Shown: positions 7,317 to 16,572 of the stretch, one piece after another
How the letters are laid out: the number at the start of each line of letters is the position of its first letter
Numbering within the stretch: the stretch's first letter is position 1
Origin: an uncultured Hyphomicrobiaceae bacterium
GTDB taxonomy: Bacteria; Pseudomonadota; Alphaproteobacteria; Rhizobiales; CAMYJA01
Length of the DNA stretch: 41,086 nucleotides
Reading direction: 5' to 3'
Assembly: GCA_947258705.1 (NCBI GenBank)
Contig: CAMYJA010000015.1
Span: 1-41,086, forward strand
Made by a program: the position numbers and the translations under genes
The notes under the pieces: model-generated
What the model saw: only the letters and a program-made list of their open reading frames with translations
Told to the model about the DNA's origin: nothing
Databases searched by the model: none

Positions 7317-7445
7317 GTACCGTTGCTAGAGCTGCGCCAGGTTCAGGGGACAGACCGATTGTTTTTGTCGTGCATAAGTCACGGAAACCCTTGCAACCGG
7401 ATAGTTTTAATCTCACTGCAACGCAGTGGAAACAGGGAGAGCATC

Positions 7446-8516
7446 ATGAAGCTCATTTTTGTAAAGACAGCTAGCGCTATTGCGTTAATGGCCGGTCTGA
7501 CGACAGCACCGGCAATGGCGCGCGATCACATCAAAATCGTCGGTTCCAGTACCGTTTATCCTTACGCCCAAGCGGTTTCGGAAGAGTTTTCACAGAAGTA
7601 CAGCATGAAATCGCCAGTGCTCGAATCAACAGGCACAGGCGGCGGAATGAAAATCTTCTGCAAGGGCGTTGGCGAGGCAAACCCTGATATTACAAACGCA
7701 TCCCGCGCCATGAAGAAGAGCGAGTGGGACCTCTGTAAAAAGAACGGCGTCACCGACATCACCGAAGTTCACATCGGCTATGACGGATTGTCAGTCGCAC
7801 TTTCGCGTAAGGGTACGGACTTCAATCTGACAAAAGTGCAGCTCTACAAGGCGCTTGCCAAGCAGGTTCCCGTCGGCGGCAAACTCGTCGACAATCCGTA
7901 TAAGAAATGGAGCGACATCGATAAATCCCTGCCGAACCAGGCGATCCTCGTCTACGGCCCGCCACCGACATCGGGTACCCGTGACGCCTTTGTCGAGCTC
8001 GTATTCCACAAGACCTGTAAAAAGGGAAAAGTGGATTTCTGGGCCGCCAAGAAAAAAGAAATTGGCGACAAGAAGAAATTCAAGAAACTCTACAAAGCCA
8101 ATTGCTCGGCAATGCGCACAGACGGTCTGTTCGTCGAAGCCGGCGAGAACGACAACCTTATCGTTCAGCGTCTCGACGCGGATACGAAGGCTCTTGGAAT
8201 TTTCGGATATTCCTTCCTCTTTGAAAATCGCGACAAGTTGAAGGCCGTGAAAATCAAGGGCGTTGAGCCGAGCATGGCATCCATCGGCGACGGATCTTAC
8301 GGCATCTCGCGACCCTTGTTCTTCTACGTCAAGAATGCGCATCGCCGCGTCATCAAGGGCCTGAATGAGTATCTCGCGGAATTTGTCGGAAACGACGCCA
8401 TGGGCAGCGACGGTTACCTGCCTGAACGCGGATTGGTTGCATTGCCCGAAGAACAGCGCAAGGCCGTGCAGAAGGCGACAACCAGCGGCACCGGCATGAC
8501 GCGCTACATCAACTAG
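7446..8516 (+). CDS. pstS: Phosphate ABC transporter, periplasmic binding protein PstS
   Basis: The protein has 356 residues. A signal peptide (KTASAIALMAGLTTAPAMA, cleavage before RDHIK) is followed by the phosphate-binding protein fold. IVGSSTVYPYAQAVSEEF and ESTGTGGGMKIFCKG form the N-domain anion loops, and PPPTSGTRDAFVEL contributes the other phosphate-binding segment. It captures phosphate in the periplasm for PstCAB. ATG 7446 follows AGGGAG; the open frame upstream to 7323 overlaps the promoter and is not coding. Its four cysteines near 75, 98, 193 and 222 could form disulfides. It is the first gene behind the Pho box and is separated from pstC by a hairpin. Confidence 0.95.
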   Translation: MKLIFVKTASAIALMAGLTTAPAMARDHIKIVGSSTVYPYAQAVSEEFSQKYSMKSPVLESTGTGGGMKIFCKGVGEANPDITNASRAMKKSEWDLCKKNGVTDITEVHIGYDGLSVALSRKGTDFNLTKVQLYKALAKQVPVGGKLVDNPYKKWSDIDKSLPNQAILVYGPPPTSGTRDAFVELVFHKTCKKGKVDFWAAKKKEIGDKKKFKKLYKANCSAMRTDGLFVEAGENDNLIVQRLDADTKALGIFGYSFLFENRDKLKAVKIKGVEPSMASIGDGSYGISRPLFFYVKNAHRRVIKGLNEYLAEFVGNDAMGSDGYLPERGLVALPEEQRKAVQKATTSGTGMTRYIN

Positions 8517-8541
8517 TAAAAGAACGCATACGTCAACTCTG

Positions 8542-8566
8542 CAGGCCTGCCTACCCGGCGGGCCTG
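8542..8566 (+). terminator. Intercistronic hairpin between pstS and pstC (attenuator)
   Basis: CAGGCCTGCC pairs with GGCGGGCCTG around a 5-base loop (TACCC) with one T-G pair. No strong T run follows, so it is probably a partial terminator or mRNA-stabilising hairpin. It would let PstS be made in excess over the membrane components. Confidence 0.6.
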
Positions 8567-8597
8567 TAGAATTTCAAATTCGTATTGGAGGGTAAAA

Positions 8598-9977
8598 ATG
8601 ACGACGCTGGCTTTCGCCTCCATTCTTATCATGTCGGCCATGGGTTATTTTATCGGCCGACGAAGATCGCTTGCGATCGTCAATGGCGAGAGATACCGGC
8701 TTCATTCACGCCCCGTATATCACGGGGCGTTCGTTGCGCTCTGGATCGGCATTCCCACCACGCTTTTCGTCCTTTTATGGCTGCTCTTTCAATACAGCGT
8801 CATCGACAGCCTGCTCATAGGCTCGATGTCGGCAGATTTAACGGAGGGTCGAAGCGGAGAACAGGTCCAGCTGATCCTCAACGAGGTCAAGTCGATTGCG
8901 GCCGGTAATTTTTTCAATATACCCAGCCCTGAAATTCAAGACCTGGCAAACACGTATAATGCTCTGGTCGCGAAGTTCCGCTGGATGTTGGTTGCATCGG
9001 CAATCGTGATCGCTGCGGCAATATTACTGTTCACGCTGTCGCGCATCAGCGATAGCTTCCGCGCGCGCCAGGGGGTGGAAAAAGTCCTCGACGGGGTGAT
9101 GATCGGCTGTTCGCTGATCGCAATTCTGACGACACTCGGTATTGTCGTCTCACTGGTGGTCGAATCGCTCAGGTTCTTCAGCAAGGTTCCGTTTTACGAA
9201 TTTCTTTTCGGTCTCAACTGGGAACCACAGATCCCGATCCGCGAGGGACAAGTGGCGGCGGAAGGCGCGTTCGGCGCCATTCCCGTTTTCACCGGCACCC
9301 TGCTGATTGCCGGAATTTCGCTTCTGGTTGCGGTTCCCATCGGTCTGCTGGCCGCCATCTATCTCACCCAATATGCGAAATCCAGGTTGCGGGCTTTCAT
9401 CAAGCCGCTCCTTGAATTCCTTGCCGGCGTGCCGACGGTCGTCTACGGATTTTTCGCCGTGCTCGTCGTCGCACCCGCCATGAAGGAATGGGGTGCGGGC
9501 ATTGGTCTCGATATCGCACCCAACAGTGCCATCGCTGCCGGTGCGGTCATGGGCATCATGCTGATACCCTTCGTATCTTCATTGTCGGACGATGCGATCT
9601 CCGCGGTCCCTCAATCGCTGACCGACAGCTCCCTCGGCCTTGGCGCAACCAAGGGGGAGACCATCCTGAACATTCTTTTGCCGGCCGCCCTGCCCGGCAT
9701 CATAGGCGGTATCCTGCTCGCGGCCAGCCGCGCCATCGGCGAGACGATGATTGTCGTCATGGCTGCGGGGCTTATCGCGACGCTGACGTTAAATCCTTTC
9801 GAGGCGGTGACGACGGTGACGGTTCAGATCGTGACCCTGCTCATCGGCGACACGGCGTTCGACAACCCGAAAACATTATCGGCATTCGCACTCGGATTGC
9901 TTTTGTTCATCGTAACACTGTTCCTCAATGTCATCGCCTTGAGGATCGTGCAGAAATATCGTGAAAAATATGACTGA
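8598..9977 (+). CDS. pstC: Phosphate ABC transporter permease PstC
   Basis: The protein has 459 residues, longer than the roughly 320 of E. coli PstC. An N-terminal extension of two or three extra membrane helices (residues 1-160, with a periplasmic loop) is followed by the standard six-helix permease domain. The cytoplasmic EAA loop is recognisable in LTDSSLGLGATKGETILNILLPAALPGIIGG. The segment LEFLAGVPTVVYGFFAV is typical of PstC. With PstA it forms the inner-membrane channel driven by PstB. The long form is common in alphaproteobacteria. ATG 8598 follows GGAGGG. The stop codon overlaps the start of pstA. Confidence 0.93.
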   Translation: MTTLAFASILIMSAMGYFIGRRRSLAIVNGERYRLHSRPVYHGAFVALWIGIPTTLFVLLWLLFQYSVIDSLLIGSMSADLTEGRSGEQVQLILNEVKSIAAGNFFNIPSPEIQDLANTYNALVAKFRWMLVASAIVIAAAILLFTLSRISDSFRARQGVEKVLDGVMIGCSLIAILTTLGIVVSLVVESLRFFSKVPFYEFLFGLNWEPQIPIREGQVAAEGAFGAIPVFTGTLLIAGISLLVAVPIGLLAAIYLTQYAKSRLRAFIKPLLEFLAGVPTVVYGFFAVLVVAPAMKEWGAGIGLDIAPNSAIAAGAVMGIMLIPFVSSLSDDAISAVPQSLTDSSLGLGATKGETILNILLPAALPGIIGGILLAASRAIGETMIVVMAAGLIATLTLNPFEAVTTVTVQIVTLLIGDTAFDNPKTLSAFALGLLLFIVTLFLNVIALRIVQKYREKYD

Positions 9978-11268
9978 CATTCTGGATAAAATCGACAGCA
10001 AAGCATTGCATGACTGGAACTCGCCGGAGAACCGGCGGCGCGTTCAAAAACGCTATGCCCGCGACCGGTTGCTTAAAATCGCCGGACTGACCGCCATAGG
10101 TCTTGCGGTTCTGCTGCTCGGCATACTCGTCACATCGCTCCTTTATTCTGCGCGATCTGCCGTGACACAGTCCATGGTTGAACTCGAATATTTTATCGAT
10201 CCGGCAAAAGTGAGCAGAGACGCGCCGGAACGGGGCAGCTACCGGAGCATCGTCAAAAAAGCGGTGCTGACGCATTACCCGGAAGTGACGAACCGTCGCC
10301 AGCAGCGTAAAATCGTCAAGATCCTGAGCGGCGGCGTAAGTTATCTCGTGAGAGATCATGTCGTCGCAAATCCCGACGTGATGGGAAAAACGATCAGCCT
10401 TAAACTGCCGCTGTCGGACCCGTTCGATCAATTGAACAAAGGCGTCATTCGCCGCGATCTGCCGGAAAACCAGAGACGCGTATCGGACAAGGAAATCGCC
10501 TGGTTCGATGTGATGGTGAAAAAAGATCTTATCCATAATCCGATCAATTGGGGGCTTATCTTCAACAATGACAGCAGGCGGCCGGAAGTCGCCGGTTTGC
10601 GGGGCGCCATTGTCGGATCGTTTTATATTCTTCTAGTCTGTTTCCTGATCAGCTTCCCGGTCGGTATCGCCGCCGCGGTCTATCTGGAGGAGTTCGCCCG
10701 CAAAAGCCGGATGAACGATATAATCGAGGTCAATATCAACAATCTCGCGGCCGTTCCCTCCGTAGTTTTCGGACTGCTCGGGCTTGCGGTTTTCCTCGGC
10801 TTTTTCGGCCTGCCACGCTCGGCTCCCCTCGTCGGCGGCATGGTGCTGTCGCTTATGACGCTACCGACCATCATCATCGCCGCAAGAGCGGCTCTGAAAG
10901 CGGTTCCCCCGTCCATTCGCGAGGCAGCCCTCGGCATGGGCGCATCACGGCATCAGGTGATCCAGCATCATGTCTTGCCGCTTGCGATGCCGGGCATTCT
11001 GACGGGCACGATCATCGGTCTGGCTCAGGCTCTGGGAGAAACGGCCCCACTCCTTCTGATCGGCATGAACGCCTTCATCACCAGCGATCCGGGTTCCATC
11101 ATGGAGCCGGCAACGGCTCTGCCGACCCAGATTTACAGCTGGGCCGACAGTCCGGAGCGCGGATTCACGTCACGTACTTCGGCGGCCATTATCGTGCTTC
11201 TGGGCTTCCTGGTCATCATGAACACGGTCGCGATAATTCTCCGACAAAAATTCGAAAAAAAGTGGTAA
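9970..11268 (+). CDS. pstA: Phosphate ABC transporter permease PstA
   Basis: The protein has 432 residues. One N-terminal helix (about 35-60) is followed by a large periplasmic insertion of about 140 residues. The permease core starts near [35 protein letters not shown]. The EAA loop is [32 protein letters not shown]. It is the second subunit of the phosphate channel. It overlaps the pstC stop by 8 bases, which suggests translational coupling. ATG 9970 is chosen; an in-frame GTG at 9961 would add three residues. The long periplasmic insertion is typical of the alphaproteobacterial form and may contact PstS. Confidence 0.93.
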   Translation: MTDILDKIDSKALHDWNSPENRRRVQKRYARDRLLKIAGLTAIGLAVLLLGILVTSLLYSARSAVTQSMVELEYFIDPAKVSRDAPERGSYRSIVKKAVLTHYPEVTNRRQQRKIVKILSGGVSYLVRDHVVANPDVMGKTISLKLPLSDPFDQLNKGVIRRDLPENQRRVSDKEIAWFDVMVKKDLIHNPINWGLIFNNDSRRPEVAGLRGAIVGSFYILLVCFLISFPVGIAAAVYLEEFARKSRMNDIIEVNINNLAAVPSVVFGLLGLAVFLGFFGLPRSAPLVGGMVLSLMTLPTIIIAARAALKAVPPSIREAALGMGASRHQVIQHHVLPLAMPGILTGTIIGLAQALGETAPLLLIGMNAFITSDPGSIMEPATALPTQIYSWADSPERGFTSRTSAAIIVLLGFLVIMNTVAIILRQKFEKKW

Positions 11269-11281
11269 ACAGGACTTTCCA

Positions 11282-12154
11282 ATGGAGCCGAACATGAGCA
11301 CGGAGTATCTAGATATCGCCAATTTGGAAAACAGCAATGTCGAGCAGGGTCGACCGAGGTCCGAAGCCGCGGAAACTCCGGACATAACGCTGGATACGGA
11401 TCTCAAATTCCGGGCCCGGAACATCGATGTTTTCTACGACACCAATCAGGCATTGTTCGACGTGTCCCTGGATATCGGCGACAATGCGATCACGGCGCTG
11501 ATCGGGCCGTCGGGCTGCGGCAAAACAACATTCCTGCGCTGCCTGAACCGGATGAACGACGTTATCGATATCTGCAGGGTCACGGGGAGCGTCGAGCTTG
11601 ACGGCGATGAGATCTATACCGACAAGGTCGATCCTGTCCTTTTGCGCGCCCGGGTCGGCATGGTGTTTCAGAAACCCAATCCATTTCCAAAGTCCATATT
11701 CGACAATGTCGCTTACGGCCCGAAAATTCACGGGCTTGCCGCCGACAAGACGGAGCTTGAGGAAATCGTCGTCAACAGCCTGAAGAAGGCTGGATTGTTC
11801 GACGAGGTGAAAGACCGCCTGGCTGAACCCGGAACGGGGCTTTCGGGGGGGCAGCAGCAGCGTCTGTGCATTGCCCGGGCAATCGCCACCCAGCCCGAGG
11901 CGATATTGATGGATGAACCATGCTCGGCGCTTGACCCGATCGCAACCGCCAGGATCGAAGAGCTCATGGGGGAGCTCAAAGAGAGTCTCGCAATCGTCAT
12001 CGTGACCCATTCCATGCAACAGGCCGCGCGGGTGTCGCAACGAACGGCCTTCTTTCATCTCGGGACTTTGGTAGAATGCGGCGAGACCGAGCAGATATTT
12101 ACAAATCCGCATGACGACCGGACGCAAAGCTACATCACCGGCCGTATCGGATAG
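11282..12154 (+). CDS. pstB: Phosphate ABC transporter ATPase PstB
   Basis: The protein has 290 residues. The Walker A motif is GPSGCGKTT, the ABC signature LSGGQQQR, the Walker [14 protein letters not shown], and the H-loop histidine lies in [10 protein letters not shown]. The segment [12 protein letters not shown] and the Q-loop [22 protein letters not shown] are diagnostic for PstB. It powers phosphate import through PstCA and, with PhoU, takes part in restraining PhoR when phosphate is plentiful. It has an N-terminal extension of about 35 residues before the nucleotide-binding domain. ATG 11282 follows AGGA; ATG 11294, 6 bases after GGAG, is an equally good start. It lies 13 bases after pstA. 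Confidence 0.96.
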   Translation: MEPNMSTEYLDIANLENSNVEQGRPRSEAAETPDITLDTDLKFRARNIDVFYDTNQALFDVSLDIGDNAITALIGPSGCGKTTFLRCLNRMNDVIDICRVTGSVELDGDEIYTDKVDPVLLRARVGMVFQKPNPFPKSIFDNVAYGPKIHGLAADKTELEEIVVNSLKKAGLFDEVKDRLAEPGTGLSGGQQQRLCIARAIATQPEAILMDEPCSALDPIATARIEELMGELKESLAIVIVTHSMQQAARVSQRTAFFHLGTLVECGETEQIFTNPHDDRTQSYITGRIG

Positions 12155-12177
12155 AGTCAGGAAAATTGAGAAGAGAT

Positions 12178-12918
12178 ATGGAACATACGCATATCGTCAA
12201 ATCTTTCGATAAGGATATCAATCAAATCGAAAGCCTGTTGCTGGAGATGGGCGGTCTGGTCGAGGCGCAGATCGCCGATGCCATAACCGCACTCAAACGG
12301 CGCGATACCGAACTCAGCGCCAAGGTCAAGGCCACCGACAAACGCGTCGATCAACTCGAAAAGGAGATCAACGACAGCACGGTGCGTCTGCTCGCTCTGC
12401 GCCAGCCTATGGCGGATGATCTCAGAGTGATCGTCGCAGCACTCAAAGTTTCGGCCAGTCTTGAGCGGATTGGCGATTATGCCAAGAACATCGCCAAGAG
12501 GACCAACGCGCTCGCCCAGGCAGAACCGGTGGGATCGTCCACCAACACCATCAAGCAAATGAGCAAGGTGGTACAGGAAATGATCCGGAACGTTCTCGAT
12601 GCCTTCGTCACGCGCGACATAGAAACCGCCGACGAGATCCGCCTGCGCGATGAAGATGTCGATCATATGCACAACACGCTCTTCCGCGAGTTGGTGACGC
12701 ATATGCTGGAAGATCCGCGCAGTATCACCCCATGCATGCATCTCCTGTTCATCGCCAAGAATATCGAGCGTGCGGGCGACCATGCCACGGGCATTGCCGA
12801 ACAGGTTCACTATCTCGTCAGCGGCGAGATGCCCGACGAAGCACGACCGAAAAGCGACAAAACGAGCTATATGATCGTCGATACGGACGACACACCGCCT
12901 GCGGGCGATCAAGAGTAA
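12178..12918 (+). CDS. phoU: Phosphate signalling complex protein PhoU
   Basis: The protein has 246 residues forming two three-helix PhoU repeats. The metal-binding E/DxxxD motifs are visible as SLERIGDYAKNIAKR in the first repeat and NIERAGDHATGIAEQ in the second. PhoU links the Pst transporter to PhoR and turns the regulon off when phosphate is sufficient. A TTG at 12166 in frame is possible, but ATG 12178 is preferred. It lies 23 bases after pstB and 5 bases before phoB, inside the same transcription unit. Confidence 0.95.
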   Translation: MEHTHIVKSFDKDINQIESLLLEMGGLVEAQIADAITALKRRDTELSAKVKATDKRVDQLEKEINDSTVRLLALRQPMADDLRVIVAALKVSASLERIGDYAKNIAKRTNALAQAEPVGSSTNTIKQMSKVVQEMIRNVLDAFVTRDIETADEIRLRDEDVDHMHNTLFRELVTHMLEDPRSITPCMHLLFIAKNIERAGDHATGIAEQVHYLVSGEMPDEARPKSDKTSYMIVDTDDTPPAGDQE

Positions 12919-12923
12919 GTACA

Positions 12924-13622
12924 ATGGCCGACGGCCCGCACATATTGATCGTCGAGGACGAGGCGGCACAGCTTGAGCTTCTGACCTATAATCTGGAACA
13001 GGAAGGATTTCAGCTGAGCCAGGCCGAGAACGGCGAGTTGGGCCTGCAATTGGCCATCGAGGGGAAACCCGATCTGATCATTCTCGACTGGATGCTGCCG
13101 ATTGTGTCCGGCATCGAGGTTTGCCGCCAGCTGAAAAGAAAGAAAAGCACTCGGCAAATTCCGATTCTCATGCTGACGGCCCGCACGGAAGAGTCCGACT
13201 GCGTTCGCGGGCTCGAAACGGGGGCGGACGACTATGTCGTGAAACCCTATTCAGTCAGCGAACTCATTGCGCGTATCCGCGCACTACTCCGGCGGACGCG
13301 GCCTGCCAGTGTCGGGGAAATATTATCCTATGACGGTATTTCTCTGGATCCGGAGAAACACAAGGTCAAGCGTAACGGCAAGACGATCAGGCTGGGGCCG
13401 ACGGAGTTCAAGCTGTTGTCGACTTTCATGGAAAAACCCGGCCGTGTCTGGAACCGCGAGCAATTGCTGGATCGTGTCTGGGGAATCGATGTCGATATCG
13501 ATTTTAGGACCGTGGACGTTCATGTCGGCCGTTTGCGCAAGCTTCTGGATCAGGACGGCGAGCCGGATCCCATCCGGACCGTGCGCGGAACCGGCTACTC
13601 ACTGGACATCGACGGCAAGTAA
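12924..13622 (+). CDS. phoB: Phosphate regulon response regulator PhoB
   Basis: The protein has 232 residues. The receiver domain has the acidic pair ED at 11-12, phosphoacceptor Asp55 in LIILDWMLP, and the conserved Lys in DDYVVKPYS. The OmpR-type winged helix follows, with recognition helix region DFRTVDVHVGRLRKLL and wing RTVRGTGYSL. Phosphorylated PhoB would bind the Pho box before pstS. ATG 12924 lies 5 bases after the phoU stop; the longer open frame to 12732 overlaps phoU and is not coding. The stop codon is 8 bases from that of the convergent hflX, and no terminator hairpin is visible between them. Confidence 0.95.
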   Translation: MADGPHILIVEDEAAQLELLTYNLEQEGFQLSQAENGELGLQLAIEGKPDLIILDWMLPIVSGIEVCRQLKRKKSTRQIPILMLTARTEESDCVRGLETGADDYVVKPYSVSELIARIRALLRRTRPASVGEILSYDGISLDPEKHKVKRNGKTIRLGPTEFKLLSTFMEKPGRVWNREQLLDRVWGIDVDIDFRTVDVHVGRLRKLLDQDGEPDPIRTVRGTGYSLDIDGK

Positions 13623-13630
13623 TCCCGAAA

Positions 13631-15031
13631 TCAAAGTTGTTCCAACATATCTTCCGCATCCGGAGTGCGCGCCTTGAGACGCGCCAGAACATCCGGCGCC
13701 AGCGTAACGTCGCAAACCACGCCGCCATCGTCGCGGTCTTTGGTTGTATGTACGGTACCGTGTTCGTATAGCCATGACAGCTGGGCGCGATCATGCACGC
13801 CCAGGGTAACGCGATAGAGCTTGTGGTCTTTAGTGAGCAACTCCGTGATTTTTTCAAGAAGCTCATCGAGGCCCGCGCCGGTTTTGGCCGAAATGAGAAC
13901 GGTGCGCCCCCCTGCCCTTCGGGTGGCGTTCGCCAGGTTTTCCCGCTCGTCGCCGGTGACCAGATCGGCCTTGTTCCAGATTTCCAGAATGTTGCACTCA
14001 TCGGTCCCGGCGTCTATGCCGAGGTCCTTCAGCACCGCATGCACGTCAAGGCGCTGCGCTTCGGTGTCTTCATGGGCGATGTCGCGCACATGGAGAATGA
14101 GATCGGCTTCGATGACTTCTTCCAGCGTTGCGCGAAAGGCCGCGATCAGGGAGGTGGGCAGGTCGGAAATGAAACCGACCGTATCGGACAATATGGCTGG
14201 CCGGCCATTGGCCATGGTAATTTCGCGCATGGTCGGATCGAGGGTCGCGAAGAGCTGGTCGCGCGCCAGAACCCGAGCCTTTGTCATGTGATTGAACAGG
14301 GTGGACTTGCCGGCATTGGTATAGCCGACCAGGGCAACAACCGGATACGGCACGCGGCTACGGCCCGAGCGGTGAAGCTTCCGGGTCCGTTTTACGCCTT
14401 CGAGCTCGCGTTTTATGGCATCGATGCGCACGGAGATGTGGCGCTTGTCGGCCTCGATCTGGGTTTCGCCCGGACCGCCCAAAAAGCCAAAACCGCCGCG
14501 CTGGCGCTCGAGATGGGTCCAGGACCGGACCAGGCGGCTCTTCTGGTAGGTGAGATGCGCCAGCTCGACCTGCAATGTGCCCTCGCGCGTTTGCGCCCGG
14601 TCGGCGAAGATTTCGAGGATCAGGCCCGTACGGTCGATCACCTTGGCGCGCCAGGCCCGTTCGAGATTGCGCTGCTGCCCGGGTGTGAGCGCGTGATCGA
14701 CAATGACGAGCTCGATCTCTTCCGCCTGCACGACCGCGCGCAACTCCTCGACCTTGCCCGCACCGAACAGATGCGAGGGGCGTGGATGGCTGATCCGCGC
14801 GGTACCGCTCCTGGCGATATCGAGATTGATGGCCCGAGCCAGACCGACGGCCTCTTCAAGGCGGGAGGCGGGGGTGCGCATGGCCGTTTGCTGTCCGGTT
14901 GCGGACGGCGGCGCGAGAACGGGCACGATCACCAGCGTTCTTGCCAGTTTTTTCAGCTCCAGGGCGTCATCATCCTGAGGCCGCAGCGGTTCCAGAAGTT
15001 CGGATTTCCGGTCTGGTTTAACGGGTTTCAA
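13631..15031 (-). CDS. hflX: Ribosome-associated GTPase HflX
   Basis: The protein has 466 residues. An N-terminal HflX domain (LARTLVIVPVL ... IARSGTARISHPRPSHLFGAGKVEEL) is followed by a helical linker containing GGPGETQIEADKR. The G domain has G1 GYTNAGKST, G3 DTVGFISDLP, G4 NKAD and G5 SAKTG. HflX splits stalled 70S ribosomes and binds 50S subunits. No ATG is available near the N-terminus: TTG 15029-15031 is used, and an in-frame stop lies just upstream, so a non-ATG start is likely. The C-terminal extension after the G domain (about 85 residues) is usual. The hfq-hflX order is conserved. Confidence 0.94.
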   Translation of the reverse strand: MKPVKPDRKSELLEPLRPQDDDALELKKLARTLVIVPVLAPPSATGQQTAMRTPASRLEEAVGLARAINLDIARSGTARISHPRPSHLFGAGKVEELRAVVQAEEIELVIVDHALTPGQQRNLERAWRAKVIDRTGLILEIFADRAQTREGTLQVELAHLTYQKSRLVRSWTHLERQRGGFGFLGGPGETQIEADKRHISVRIDAIKRELEGVKRTRKLHRSGRSRVPYPVVALVGYTNAGKSTLFNHMTKARVLARDQLFATLDPTMREITMANGRPAILSDTVGFISDLPTSLIAAFRATLEEVIEADLILHVRDIAHEDTEAQRLDVHAVLKDLGIDAGTDECNILEIWNKADLVTGDERENLANATRRAGGRTVLISAKTGAGLDELLEKITELLTKDHKLYRVTLGVHDRAQLSWLYEHGTVHTTKDRDDGGVVCDVTLAPDVLARLKARTPDAEDMLEQL

Positions 15032-15198
15032 TGAGGTTATGGACCCTGACTTGGTTCGGCGCTCGGCTTATTGCCGTTTGTCGCGGCCGGACGCGGATCG
15101 GCGCGGCCTTGTTTGCATGGATTATAGCATGGGGACAAGTGCCGCATACGATAAAGTGCGCAGCGGATTACAAATTCCGGATATTCATGCGGCTGGTT

Positions 15199-15456
15199 CT
15201 ACTCGGCAACCGCTACCTCTTCCGACTCCTCGTCCATCAAATGGACCGGCTGGCCGGGCATAATCGTCGAAATGGCGTGCTTGTAGACGAGTTGGGAATG
15301 ACCATCGCGCCGGAGAAGCACACAGAAATTATCGAACCAGGTTACTATCCCCTGTAATTTCACGCCGTTCACCAGAAATATCGTGAGGGGTATCTTGTTC
15401 TTTCTCACATTGTTGAGGAAGGCGTCCTGCAGGCTCTGCATTTTATCTGAAGCCAT
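15199..15456 (-). CDS. hfq: RNA chaperone Hfq
   Basis: The protein has 85 residues. The Sm1 motif region is [21 protein letters not shown] and the Sm2 motif is [10 protein letters not shown]. The N-terminal helix [24 protein letters not shown] includes the distal/proximal RNA-binding residues. A short acidic tail ([12 protein letters not shown]) ends the protein. It would form a ring hexamer that pairs small RNAs with mRNAs. ATG 15454-15456 (MASDKMQ) is the proper start; the frame is open for 34 more codons upstream, but that stretch is a leader without similarity. It lies upstream of hflX with a 167-base spacer. Confidence 0.97.
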   Translation of the reverse strand: MASDKMQSLQDAFLNNVRKNKIPLTIFLVNGVKLQGIVTWFDNFCVLLRRDGHSQLVYKHAISTIMPGQPVHLMDEESEEVAVAE

Positions 15457-15647
15457 GATTTTTCCGTTTTTGTTATTAGCATTTTTAGTAAGCCTGTGAG
15501 ATTCGCATTTTAGACAGTTCTCGAGACAAATAAAGCACAAGCAAAAAAAACGCGTCACAAAATGCTGTGTTCGAGCAGAAGTGCGGGGCTCCGCCGGTCG
15601 GCATTTTCGGACAAGTGTCTGATCGGAAGATTTTTATTCAGCCGCTG

Positions 15648-16514
15648 TCAGGCCAGCGAGATTTCCGCCTGGGTGTGGAAAAGATGCCTGAGTTTCAACG
15701 TGAAAGACCCCGGTTTGCCGTCGCCGACGGGCTCATCGTCTATCCGCACCACCGGCATGACGAGGTTGCTGGCGCCGGTCGTGAATGCTTCGCGCGCCGA
15801 CTGCGCTTCCGCCACGGTGAAGGCGCGTTCGACGAAATCGAACCCCTGGCTTTCCGCCAACTGTAGAACCACGGTTCGCGTTACGCCGCGCAAAATTGCG
15901 TTATCCTCGCAAGGCCGGGTGATTAAAGTTGCATCGCCATCGATGATCCAGGCATTGCTCGCGGCGCCTTCCGTGACATAGCCCCGGTCATCGACCAGCC
16001 AGGCTTCCGCAGCGCCAGCCTCTTTTGCAGCCTGGCGGGCAAGGACGCTCGGCAATAACAGCACGGTCTTTATGTCGGGGCGTTTCCACCTCATATCGGG
16101 CATCGTTTTCACCGCGATACCGCGGCTGGCCGTCTGTTCCGCCTTAGCCATGGAGACGTTGCGGGCGATACAAATCATTGTCGCCGGGGTGCTTTGGGGC
16201 GGAAAGACGAAATCCCTCGGCGCGGCACCACGGCTGATTTGCAGATAAACGAGGCCGTTGCCGATACGGTTGCGGCGAACCGTTTCGCGCATGATGCGTC
16301 CGATCGCCTTCAGGGACATCGGCAGGGGGATGGCGAGCTCGTTGAGGGAGCGTGTCAAACGCTGAAGATGCAGCGTCTCGTCGACCAGCCGTCCGGCCAG
16401 CACCTGGCACACTTCATAGACGGCGTCAGCGAATTGGAAGCCGCGATCCTCGACGTGAATTTGCGCCTGATTGTAGGGTAGATACCGCCCGTTGACATAG
16501 ATGATCCGGCTCAT
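15648..16514 (-). CDS. dat: D-amino-acid aminotransferase (class IV, PLP)
   Basis: The protein has 288 residues and belongs to the fold-type IV aminotransferases (with branched-chain aminotransferase and ADC lyase). The PLP lysine is Lys149 in RWKRPDIKTVLLLP. The cofactor-phosphate loops are seen in VTEGAASNAWIIDG and RGVTRTVVLQLAE. The N-terminal VNGRYLPYNQAQIHVEDRGFQFADAVYEV is typical of D-alanine transaminase. It interconverts D-amino acids and 2-oxo acids, for example to make D-glutamate for peptidoglycan. It sits between trkH and hfq in the ntr block, a placement known in several alphaproteobacteria. ATG 16514 is the natural start. Confidence 0.88.
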   Translation of the reverse strand: MSRIIYVNGRYLPYNQAQIHVEDRGFQFADAVYEVCQVLAGRLVDETLHLQRLTRSLNELAIPLPMSLKAIGRIMRETVRRNRIGNGLVYLQISRGAAPRDFVFPPQSTPATMICIARNVSMAKAEQTASRGIAVKTMPDMRWKRPDIKTVLLLPSVLARQAAKEAGAAEAWLVDDRGYVTEGAASNAWIIDGDATLITRPCEDNAILRGVTRTVVLQLAESQGFDFVERAFTVAEAQSAREAFTTGASNLVMPVVRIDDEPVGDGKPGSFTLKLRHLFHTQAEISLA

Positions 16515-16572
16515 TGTTATCCTTGTGGATGGTTTCGCGGTTTACGCCCGTTCAGCTTTTACAGCGCCCGGG

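Noticed and set aside
13600-13640. A bidirectional terminator between phoB and hflX
   Set aside because: Only 8 bases separate the stop codons and no hairpin was found.
13793-15034. A 413-codon open frame antisense to hflX
   Set aside because: It lies entirely within hflX, whose G motifs are unmistakable.
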